Part shown: piece by piece, positions 49,216 to 58,746 of the stretch | Numbering within the stretch: the first letter of the stretch is position 1 | Layout: every line of letters begins with the position of its first letter | Assembly (NCBI GenBank): GCA_947095535.1 | Contig: OX352773.1 | Coordinates: forward strand, 215,160,093-215,224,092 | Source: Poecilobothrus nobilitatus | Lineage: Eukaryota; Arthropoda; Insecta; Diptera; Dolichopodidae | Reading direction: 5' to 3' | DNA: 64,000 bases | Translations under genes and position numbers: made by a program | The notes under the pieces: generated by a model | Seen by the model: only the letters and a program-made list of their open reading frames with translations | Databases searched by the model: none | What the model was told of the DNA's origin: nothing

Positions 49216-50770
49216 TATTCCATTAGTATATGATACATAATAGTTCTATTTCACACTTTTATAGTACCTAAATATTGATATTATAAATCTATATATTTGT
49301 ATAATTGCATTTATTTTATTCCTATATATACTTTATAAGTCTACAAACAAATATATTATATATCTATATTATATACATATATCTATACATTTGGTACTTT
49401 GTAATAATATAAAATATAAAAGATTTAATTGTATAAAATGAAAAATTGTAAAATAAAAAATAATAAAATATGAAGTAATAGAAAAAAATTATTTTTATGC
49501 AATACATACATCTATGAATACATCTATTTACTTATATATCTGTATATTATGTATATATAATATATTATATATCCATATAGAAAATGATTGAGAAAATTTT
49601 AATTAAAAGATTCATTATTCGTATAATGACTCCTTTGAGATTTTCTCATTCATTATAATGTAGATCAGTAAGTATTTTTTTATACACATATGCGTATACA
49701 TATATAAATATATCTATATAGATTTGATTGTAAAATTCAAAAAATGTGACATATGCAGAAATGAATTTAGATTTGAATATTTAAAATAAAAAAAAAAATA
49801 AAAAGAATCATAATAATTTATGAAACATACCCGTCATGTATAATTAACACGATTTTAACGTAAGCAGAAGAAAAAAGAAAAAAAAAAGAGAAAACATTAA
49901 AAGTAATTTTAAGGACACATATGCCAAAATAGAAAGAAAATAAAAAGAATATATTATTTTTTTTTTTTAAATATTTTATTGGCAAAAAAAAAAGCCCATA
50001 AAAAATGTCTGTTCATTAAAGGGATGAGAGTTTATAATTGTTAGATCCGTAAATAAAAGATATTTGAATTTTTTATTTTGAAATTAAGAAGAATGATATT
50101 ACGCATCGATATAAGTTATTATATTTCAAATGTGACCATTTGAAAGTAATTAAAATTATTTTAATGTTCTTAATAATAGCTAAGATTAAATTCTAGCCTT
50201 TGTTCTAAAGAAAATATATATATATATATTTTGAAATTGGTCAAAAATGCCTATTTTCTTTCTAAATATAATTATGAACCCTAAAACATTTTTAAATTGT
50301 TAACGATATGCCATTTCCCGTTAATTTTAATTTTAATTAAATGGTTGACACAATTTGCAAACAATGTGAGGGTAAACAAGATTTTTTTTATAATACCCAA
50401 ATAATAAAACATAAAACATTTGCCAATTGTGAAATGAAATTAAAAAATTCATAAAACGCAATGATGATGGCATTATGGCATTAAAAAATTTAAATCAAAT
50501 ATAATCATATTATTTAAGTTTGTTAATTGTTGAGTTTTATGATAAAGAACTAAACTTGAAGACTTGAATGAAGACTTTTCATGCTGACGAAAGTTAAGTT
50601 TTAGATTATTAAGTTTATTTTAAAATACCTTTTCTACACGCCATTTTCTACCGCTTATAAAGATTTTGTATTTAATTTTTGTATTTAACGTGTTTTCTTT
50701 ACATTATACTTAGTGAAGACTACCACAGCTCTGAATACTGAGACTACCAGATCATTAAATAATGATTTTA
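49216..50770. other. AT-rich sequence, nothing recognised
   Basis: TA/TG-rich tracts near 49360-49400 and 49530-49580; no gene recognised. Confidence 0.45.
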
Positions 50771-50778
50771 TAGTAATT

Positions 50779-51000
50779 CTAAGTAATTGTTACAAAACTT
50801 TATTTAAAAATTCTTTTTTCAGCGTTTTCTTCTCAGAAATTATAATACTAAATCGTTACCTTATGTTCTAGCTATCCTAGTTCAGATGTCTTTTTTAATT
50901 GTTGTTTTCCATATAATTCACACGTTTTTGACAATCTTGTTGTGTCAGTCTTTGAGTTTCCTCGGAAATTTTGGAAAATATCCAAATTTTTTTCTATAAA
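50779..51000. repeat. direct repeat, first copy
   Basis: taagtaattgttacaaaact, ttcttctcagaaattataatactaaatcgttacctta, agttcagatgtcttttttaatt, gttttccatataattcacac match 51405-51600 in order with substitutions. Minus-strand translation has short open stretches, such as ETQRLTQQDCQKRVNYMENN at about 50896-50955, that look protein-derived, but I cannot assign the family. Confidence 0.55.
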
Positions 51001-51069
51001 AATGAAAGACATTGAATACAGGATTGACTTACAGGATTAAAAACAGAATATTGGAGCCTTTATTCTGTT

Positions 51070-51396
51070 GCTATTATAGACTTTTGTTGATTGATTGATT
51101 TTATATTTTCACCAGAGTAAAATTTACGAAGTTTTTCTAGTAGAATATATTAGATTCTTGTTTAAGGGATATATGTAAGGACTACGCCTTTTTAAGGTAT
51201 TTACTACTGACATTACTACGTAGTGTGGATTTTTTCTACACTTATAATACATATGTAGTCATCCTGACAGATATTGTCTCATCTCTGCATCAAAAAAGTG
51301 TGCTTTTGGGTGGACATATCTTGCTTGGAATTAAGCTCCGCAATTTTTAAGCATGTGCTCTGAAGACTCTTTTTCTTCTTCTTGACAGAATAATGA
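51070..51396 (-). pseudogene. LINE 3' end, copy 2 of the 48.5-kb family
   Basis: The minus strand gives EEEKESSEHMLKNC (about 51342-51383), the zinc-knuckle block with its histidine and last cysteine kept; the first cysteine pair is damaged. HPKAHFFDAEMRQYL follows near 51270-51314. The 3' end, ggtgaaaatataaaatcaatcaatcaacaaaa, agrees with the copy at 48528. The tail carries three ATCA-type units. 5'-truncated and dead. Confidence 0.7.
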
Positions 51397-51404
51397 GTTT
51401 GTTG

Positions 51405-51600
51405 AATCTTAAGTAATTATTACAAAATTTTAGTTAGTGATTTTTTCCTCCAGTTTCTTCTCAGAAATTAAAATCCTAAATCGTTACCTTATTGCCTAAC
51501 TGTCTTAGTTCAAAACATATCTCTTTTAATTCTTGTTTTCTATATCATTCCACACTGTTCTCAGTTTCCTGCATTCAAAATTTTTTCTATCAAAAAATAA
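51405..51600. repeat. direct repeat, second copy
   Basis: The partner of 50779-51000. The LINE end at 51070-51396 sits between the two copies. A segmental duplication, or two fragments of one element, could explain the arrangement. Confidence 0.55.
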
Positions 51601-51607
51601 TTATTTT

Positions 51608-51645
51608 TCTACTACTTTACTACTACTACTATTACTACTACTACT
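51608..51645. repeat. (TAC)n microsatellite
   Basis: Imperfect ctactact and tactactac units. The polytyrosine in the frame at 51492-51710 comes from this repeat, so no gene is called. Confidence 0.9.
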
Positions 51646-53868
51646 TTTCCTTTCCTTCACTATGTTATTACTCACAAAAACTACTGTCAAAAATTAAACT
51701 TAGTATTTGACAGTGATATGTCACTTGATTAATTGTCATTTAATTATCATTTAATCATTTAATTGTCATCTAATAATAATAATATGATATCAACTAAAAT
51801 TCAATTATTCGACTATTCAATTTTTACTAAGAAAGTTTACATTTTGTTTACGTAATTAAAGAAGAAGAATGCAGTTTTTGATAATTAATGTTTAATATTT
51901 AAATTGTCGCTTTCATTCTATATTTAATCCATAAAGAAAAAAATGCATAATTATTTTTCATTTTCATCCATAAGGAACAAAATCCTAGTTTTTGTTTATA
52001 AATTTTTCTTTTTTTTTTTTGACTGAGAAAAAGGAATGAGATGAAAATTTATAAGAAATAAAATAATATCACGTATCTCTGTACCATAATCGAATCACAA
52101 TGTATTTGATTTTATATCAAAATAATGATTAATCATAATTGAAACATAAGCTAAACATTGTATCCAAAAGTTTCTTATATATATATTGTGCAGCCGCTTA
52201 TATAAACATTGGGCCAATAAGGTATGATCTAATAAAATTTATAAGGCATAATAACATAGGCATAATATAATGAAATTTTGCAAAATAAGTATTAATATAA
52301 TATCGTTATAGTGATTTTTATATAACAGATAGGATTTCGGTATATTATACTATGTTTATGTGGTAGGCAAATGATTATTTTACGCAAACAGAAATTACTT
52401 CCAATAAATGTTTTTAAAATTAGCTAATTACTTTCAAAAATTCGTCAAAATAAATATATATTTCTATATATATATAAATATTATATTTCCAAACAAGGTA
52501 TTAGAGTTAGACTATTTATTTGGTACCAAACCATGAGAAAAGTAACAGTGCTGATCTCATTAGTGCATACAAAGTCCAATAAACACATGTCCTGATCATG
52601 ATGAACAATTCAATTTGCATAGAACGGATAGTAGAACGCTTCCGAGATTTTGCTCAGGCCTATATTTTAAGAACTATTTCAGTAAAACGAACCCGTCACA
52701 AGAAAAAGAGAAGAGAACACTTTCTGTGTAAATAATCTCTTTCCAAAATAATGTTGCACCTTAGAAAACTGTCACATATAAGGATCTTCATTTATTAAAA
52801 TGGAATATTCATTCCTGACATACAATATAAAAATTTTCCGTATGCCTACGACTTATACACTGTGTAAATAAGGGACCAAAATCAATCATTAAAAACAACA
52901 AAAAGAAAAATTAAGAAAATAGTTTTAGTTATCATATTGATCTATGTTTTTTTCTTTTCAGGCACGTATTTTATGTGCTCATCAATCATAATAATATATA
53001 TCTGCTTTCTACTAGAGGGAATCAATAATTTATAATACTGAACATAATTCTAAAATATTAAAGATAAATATTAGATAGAGAAAAACAAAATGAGATGAAT
53101 AGTTCAAGGTCCACCTTATGATTTACATTAACTTTTCAAACTTATGTACTGCAATTTTGAAGATATCACGTGTCGTAATGAAAAAAACAAATATGCCTAG
53201 TAAATCCAAAGAATATTTTGGACGTAAAAATAAAGAAATCAATCACTTTAAATGGATATAAAATTTTTAAATAAAAACGATTTCCTTTGTAGTGTATTTA
53301 TGATTCAGTAGATATTATAATATGTTTATATGATAACGACAATTAAATTAATGTTTCAAGTTGAAGGTTTTGTTTTAATCAACATTAGAAATAAAATTAA
53401 AATAAGGAAAAAGAAGAAACCGTGAAATAAAAAATAATAATTGTAAGTTTAAATAAAGAAAATCATAGGTTATTAATTATATTTTATTTTCATCTAAAAC
53501 TCACAAAATCATTTTATCTTGAAAAAATATCAAGAAAATTATAAAGCTAACTTACTTTGTTTTGTTACCATCATTAAATTTGTCTCTAAATGTAGCCAAA
53601 GAGTTATCTTTTTTATGGTTTCAGATCCTTATGTTCAACGCAAAATGATAGCGACAATGACTCTTACGATACAATATAAAAACAAGTACCTTGCCTTTGA
53701 CATTAAATTAAATTTTAATTTAATTGTTCTGGAACATATAATTTAGCGAAATTTCATAGAGTGTAACTAAATAGAAGTATATACTTTATTAGAGTTAACT
53801 TTTTTAATCCTACTGTTACAAATTTCAGTATATGAAAAATCAGATGTTTAGAAATGCAATTTTATATA
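51646..53868. other. AT-rich sequence, nothing recognised
   Basis: The part at 52540-52800 is less AT-rich and of mixed composition but has no long frame and no resemblance I recognise. Open frame 53519-53746 has no known domain. Confidence 0.45.
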
Positions 53869-54396
53869 CAAACAAGACAGAATGCAAACCATTAATTTTT
53901 AAAGGCGCACATTTTCGAAAACACAATACAAACTGTTTAGAATAAATTGTGATTTGCACAAAAATTTAAAAATTTTCTTAGAATTTCATATAATAAGAAA
54001 AAAATATGAAAAATAAGAGACAGAGACAGAAGAGTAGAAAAATCATGCAAAATTTTGTTTTCACATAACAGAACATTTAAATACTAAATTTAAAAAAATG
54101 TATAATTTTAATATTGATTTATAAAGATAAAAAAAACCTGTGGCGTTTTTAAATTACAAAAATATTAAGCGGAACTTGTGATATATACATTTAAAAATAT
54201 GTCTTTTTCAAAGTTTCAGGCGCTGTGTAGCTCCGTAATGGGTGAGACTACATGAAAAAGTTGTTCTATAAAATTTTATTGCCCTATCTTTAACGGTGTA
54301 GAAGTTTTGTAACAACTTACATTACAAACGGACGGACAGAAAGACTGAGCGAAAGTAATAGGCATATTTTTTTAAAATTTTTTTGGAAATGTGCTA
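53869..54396 (-). mobile_element. unclassified repeat family U1, inverted copy with central deletion
   Basis: On the minus strand it starts tagcacatttccaaaaaaattttaaaaaaatatgc, then ctttctgtccgtccg and aacttctacaccgttaaagat, and ends aatgtgcgcctttaaaaattaatggtttgcattctgtcttgttt. The centre (aactccggcacgc and following) is absent, leaving 528 bp against about 800 in single-unit copies. Inverted end words (gcacatttcc / gaaaatgtgc) are present. Confidence 0.78.
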
Positions 54397-54706
54397 TATC
54401 GAATATAAATTCTAATTTTTTTTTTAAATGACAAATATAATTATGACTGTCGTTATCATTGTGCGTCACTTTTAAGAAAAGAAGAATTATACCGAAAGTT
54501 GGTATAAATTAACACCTTATAATTTTTCAAAAAATATTTCAACATTTAAATTAATTATTAATAACTAAATGTTTTAAAATCACTTAAAATTATACAATAC
54601 CTGGCACTGAAGTCAAAATATCGAAAATGAAGACACTAAATAATAAAAGAATAAACTTATATATAATCATGTATTTTGGAAAACTTATAGTAAAATAAAT
54701 TTTATA
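54397..54706. other. AT-rich flank upstream of the U6-like sequence
   Basis: No snRNA proximal sequence element is recognisable. Several TATA-like words occur, but in such AT-rich DNA they carry no weight. Confidence 0.4.
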
Positions 54707-54813
54707 GTTTTTGCTTCGGCAGAACAAGTACTAAAATTGGAAGGATACAGAGAAGATTAACATGGCCCCTGCACAGGGATGACACGCAAAATCGTGAAGC
54801 GTTCCATATTTTT
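54707..54813 (+). ncRNA. full-length U6 spliceosomal snRNA-like sequence, probably a retropseudogene
   Basis: The 107 bases run from GTTTTTGCTTCGGCAG to GTTCCATATTTTT and line up with U6 end to end. The ACAGAGA box (54748-54754), the region that pairs with the 5' splice site, and the GATGACACGCAAA segment are intact. Against the usual insect U6 about seven changes are visible, including AACAAGTAC for AACATATAC, ATTAACATGG for ATTAGCATGG and TGCACAGGG for TGCGCAAGG. A functional U6 is normally almost invariant, so this is likely a pseudogene. It is followed after 20-25 bases by LINE sequence on the same strand, suggesting both were inserted together. No upstream Pol III snRNA promoter was recognised. 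Confidence 0.88.
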
Positions 54814-55856
54814 GAAAGATTAACGTTTCAAAAGATTTAACTGCAATAGAACAAGCACGGGAAACAACAAAAACGGAAATTGAGCTAAACTATCCCATAG
54901 AAAACACAAAAGACGAACCACACTGGATAAACTACCACAAAAATATAATAGACCATTCCGATAACTACCCCAAAAACTCTACAACCAACGAAACATACCA
55001 ACAGTTGCACAAGAAAATAGCACAAAAACACAAAACTTACAATCAAATATATAGAGACGCTTCAAAAACTGAAAATGGAACAGGATATGCAATAATAATA
55101 AACAATAAACTAAGCACAATAGAGAAAACAAACTTCGATAGCCCGATATGCTCAGCAGAAGCCATAGTTCTAAACAAAGCAATAGACATTGCAATAGAAA
55201 ACAACAGCAAAAACATAATTTATACGACAGTCTATCCACAATTAAAGCAATAACAAATTCAAACAACAACGAAAACAATTTCAGAAACATGAGAAACAAA
55301 TTAATCAAATATAGGGAAAGAATAAAAATAGCTTGGGTGCCAAAACACGTGGACATCCAAGGAAACGAACATGCAGATACGGAAGCGAAAAACGCAACCA
55401 TGAGCCCTACAATACTTACCCATGACTCAAGTACACAGCAAGCACTAAAAAAGATCGCAGAAATCTATAAAAACTACAAACAGCAACAGTGGCAAAACTC
55501 GACATGCTTTTTAAAATTGCATAAAGCAGAAATAAGTAAAACAACACTAAAGAAAGCATTGCCAAGATTAACTGGATTAAAAATTACACGCATTAGGTTA
55601 GGAAGAGTCAAGCATTAACAGAATACATATACAAAAAAGAAAATCCACCAATATATGCAAAACATGTCAAACCAGACTTAACATAAACCACATAGTATAT
55701 GAATGGCCAAAATCCAAAGACATAATCACCCCGGACGCGCAGACACACAAGAAAAAATAAATAAACTCATAGCGGCGTGCAAAAACCACAGATATGGGAC
55801 GAGATACAAAAGAAAAAAAATAAATAAATAAATACTAGGAAATAAAATCGTTACTT
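54814..55856 (+). pseudogene. 5'-truncated LINE ORF2 fragment with RNase H, joined to U6
   Basis: RNase H landmarks appear in order: YRDASK (about 55050-55067, first aspartate), CSAEAIVLNKAIDIA (about 55149-55193, glutamate), YDSLSTIKA (about 55221-55247, aspartate) and WVPKHVDIQGNEHAD (about 55334-55378, the histidine and last aspartate). A one-base loss near 55223 moves the frame. ICKTC and NINHIVYEW (near 55655-55710) are the C-terminal zinc knuckle, its last cysteine changed to tryptophan. The fragment ends in aaaagaaaaaaaataaataaataaat. Order and type fit the I/R1/LOA groups. Reverse transcriptase and endonuclease are absent. The 140-codon minus frame at 54979-55401 and the two forward frames at 55005-55618 are parts or shadows of it. 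Confidence 0.85.
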
Positions 55857-57182
55857 TAAAACATAAAATTAGAAAAAGAAAAACAATTTTTTTAGTTTCG
55901 GATTCAGAAAAATCTTTTTTGTTATTTTGTTTTGATTATTGTAAATTTAAAAACAAAAAATAAACTAAGTACATATTGTGAATTAAAACAAAAAATGTAA
56001 AACTTTTGTAGGATTTAGAAAAATTAAAAATTAACTGCAGACAATTTTCATTGTTCTTTAAATTTAAAAAAAAAATGATACCCATAACGTTTAAATTATG
56101 ATTCCTATCATAATTTAATAATGTTAAGTATATGGCAAACAAAAGCAAAAATAAGATTCAAAATATTTTTATTCTAAGAATTTTATTCATTTCATGTAAT
56201 ACGAGCTTAATTTAGCGCACGTTTCAACATAAAATAAAATAATCCTGTAATGAAATTCTGAACAAGAATTAGAAAAGAAAATATATTTGGAAACTTATAT
56301 TTTTATGACTCCAGAATCATCAATTGAACATATTGAAAATTAACAAAATTTTTGAACTCTTCTTTATAAATGTTTTAAAAGAAAAACAAACTAAATACTT
56401 GAATGTTTTATAAAAATTCCTCAATAAATTATAAATTGGATTGAGATAAACCAAGTCAAGAAAAAAAAAAAAAAAATATATATTTCAATATTTTAGTTAC
56501 GTTTTTCCCACGAATTTTATTTTCAATATAAACATAAAAAAATAAAATAAAAAATTAAAATTAATTAATTTTCCGGAAATTTGTTCTTTACATCTTCATT
56601 GTTTTTCTTTTTAATTTTCTGTTCTCTTAACAAAAACAAGAAAAAAAAAACAAAAATGTAGAATTATAAACCTCAAGATGAAGGATTAGAAGAAATAAAT
56701 AGAAAAAATTTGAAGAGCTCTTAAAACGGATGTGATACACAATAAATAACACAAACAATACCAAAATTTTATCCTTTAGATTCGCGTATATATTAAAAGA
56801 AATATTTTTTTTTATTAAATGTTAATTAAATTTATTTCTTATAAAATAAAATAAAAAAATTACCTTAAAATTTAATAGAACAAGAAAATTCAATAAATAA
56901 CTCTGGAAGGCTTTATTAAATGTCATTTTGAAATCAAATTGTAGGAGTTAAAGTAGGAAGTAGGAGTAATTATAAAATTTATTTTTACTTTTGTAAACGA
57001 TTTTCTTTAGTTTTTTTTTAATTTAAATTTGCAGGTATTTTAAAATATTTTTATTTGGGAAATTGTTAAATGATTTTTAAATTAAAATATCATTCCCAGT
57101 GTATTTTGAATTTATCATTCTGTTAATTGAGTACTAAAAATCTACTTAAAAAGGATATAATATAAAAGAAAATTTAAACATA
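55857..57182. other. AT-rich sequence, nothing recognised
   Basis: Minus-strand 70-codon frame at 55936-56148 has no recognisable domain. An A-run of 17 lies near 56460. Confidence 0.45.
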
Positions 57183-57972
57183 TATAGGGTGTTCAAAATT
57201 GAGATATCATTTTGATTTTGCCGCCATTTTTTTTTCTACTTGAAATTTTTATACGAGGTTTCTTTAGGTATATTCTAAATACATTCCGGTTAGTTAATAT
57301 GGAACGTTACACGAGGCAACAACGTGTTTTTGTTATTACAACATTTTTTGAAAATGGTAAAAGTTTTCAAGATATAATTAGGAAATTTCGAACAAAATTT
57401 GGTAGAGAAAATGCTCCAACAAATCGTGCCATCAAGCTGATGGTTGATAAATTTCTAGAAACTGGATCTGTTCTTGATAACAGAGGCAACATTTATCAAC
57501 GTAGTGGCCGTTCAACCGAGAATGTAGCGGCTGTGAGCAGAAGTGTTGAACAAGATCCAAAAACTTCCATTCGTCATCGTTCGCAGCAATTAAACATCAA
57601 ACCATACACATTATTCAACATTTTGCATCGTAATCTTCATTTAAAGGCTTATAAGATCCAGTTGACGCAAGAATTAAAACTGACCATGCAACTGACCATG
57701 CATTACGTCGGCAATTCGTTTCTTGGGCAATCGAAAAACAAGAAGAAAATGAGAATTTTTTTAACAAAATAATCTAACAACGTGATTCAGAATTTTGGTA
57801 AAAGATTAAAAGCCTGCCGAAGTAGTAGAGGGGGCGACTTGGCCGACATAATTTTTCATTATTAACCAGAACCTATTTGTAATAAATTAAAATAAAAATA
57901 TCTTTAATATTTCAAAAAAAAAGTCTTTTTTTATTAAAATTAAAATGATACCTCAATTTTGAACACCCTATA
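57183..57972 (+). mobile_element. internally deleted mariner-like (Tc1/mariner) DNA transposon
   Basis: tagggtgttcaaaattgaga (57185-57204) and its inverted partner tcaattttgaacacccta (57953-57970) are the terminal inverted repeats, and they continue inward (tatcattttga / ttaaaatgata). Flanking TA dinucleotides fit the usual TA target duplication. At about 790 bp it is shorter than the 1.2-1.4 kb of complete members, and the coding sequence lacks the catalytic core. It can be moved only by a transposase supplied from elsewhere. Confidence 0.9.
57299..57865 (+). pseudogene. mariner-type transposase, DNA-binding half kept, DDE core deleted
   Basis: The frame from ATG 57299 begins MERYTRQQRVFVITTFFENG, the first helix-turn-helix seen in a large insect mariner-like group (DUF4817-type). 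A second DNA-binding helix-turn-helix region follows (SIRHRSQQLNIKPYTLFNIL, residues about 94-113). This part has no stop. Near residue 127 a frame change and a 12-base tandem duplication (aactgaccatgc, 57678-57689 and 57690-57701) disturb it; in the next frame ALRRQFVSWAIEKQEENENF can still be read. At about 57770 the sequence jumps to the protein's end, NVIQNFGKRLKACRSSRGGD, closing at TAA 57863. The deletion removes the whole catalytic DDE/D domain, roughly half the normal protein. An upstream ATG (57212) lies in the inverted repeat region and is not the likely start. Confidence 0.87.
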
Positions 57973-58510
57973 TAATATATATTATATATATTAATCATTT
58001 TCACCTCCCCATTTATTTTTTAACTAATTTGTTTTTAATTATTTTATTTTTGTTTTGTTTTTTGTTTTGTTTTTTGTTCTTTGTTTAAAACTCAAATAAA
58101 ATAAAATTTAAAATGTATACAGAAATAAATTAGTTTGTTTAGAAAATTGGGTTTCTCTAAAATCCTTGCAAAAAGTCTGCTTTGGGAAATTTATTAATTT
58201 ATTTATGTATTTCTTTTATGTCGATTTAATATCAATATTAGTCGATATATTTTATGCATATTTAATAGAATATTTGTTAATTACAAATATGGGCTGGTTA
58301 TTATTATTAATTTTTTTATTATTTATTATGCGAAATATATTATTTATTTGTATATAATCTGATTCAGATTTGATTTCGAAAAGTTTTTTTCTCTTAACGT
58401 TTTTCAATGTTTTATTCATGTTAAATCCGAATATAGCTGTTCTCAAAATGTCTTTTCATGTATTTAACTTAATTCAAACTTATATTTAAAAGATTTTGAA
58501 TTTTTATCTT
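57973..58510. other. AT-rich sequence, nothing recognised
   Basis: TA-rich just after the mariner element, then a (TTTTG)n-like T/G run near 58048-58085. Open frames 58166-58357 and 58252-58446 (minus) overlap on opposite strands and match nothing. Confidence 0.45.
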
Positions 58511-58670
58511 GGGCTTCGGTGTCCTTTAGCTGGTAAGAGCACATAAAATAAGCTGTAAACACCGAGGGACTGTACGTTCATATCCCACACATGTCGTATG
58601 AATTATTTCGCTTTAGGAAATTTTACAGTTACAGCTGGAAAAGAGGAATTGTTTCCCAGCAACAAATAAA
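58511..58670 (+). mobile_element. tRNA-derived SINE, type A, degenerate
   Basis: gggcttcggtgtcctttagctggtaagagc is a worn head with A box. cgttcatatcccacacatgtcgta (B box and hairpin arm) and ttttacagttacagctggaaaagagg (tail) follow in type A order. Many changes; no target duplication seen. Confidence 0.65.
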
Positions 58671-58707
58671 AAACACCATTATAATCCACATGTAATATTT
58701 TTCATAC

Positions 58708-58746
58708 GCCAATTGGCGATTTTCGAATTGGCGAATTGGCGAATTT
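58708..58746. repeat. short GAATTGGCGA repeat
   Basis: cgccaattggcgattttcgaattggcgaattggcgaatttt holds three to four copies of attggcga, the first pair in palindromic arrangement. Confidence 0.7.

Noticed and set aside
49027..49233. 68-codon forward frame
   Set aside because: It is antisense to the RNase H-bearing LINE relic on the minus strand.
51492..51710. 72-codon frame with a polytyrosine run
   Set aside because: The run is a (TAC)n microsatellite and the rest overlaps a direct repeat.
54707..54813. A functional U6 gene
   Set aside because: About seven changes in a normally near-invariant RNA, no recognisable upstream promoter, and direct continuation into LINE sequence.
54979..55401. 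140-codon minus-strand frame rich in leucine, phenylalanine and cysteine
   Set aside because: It is antisense to the RNase H coding strand, where the catalytic residues are clear in the forward frames.
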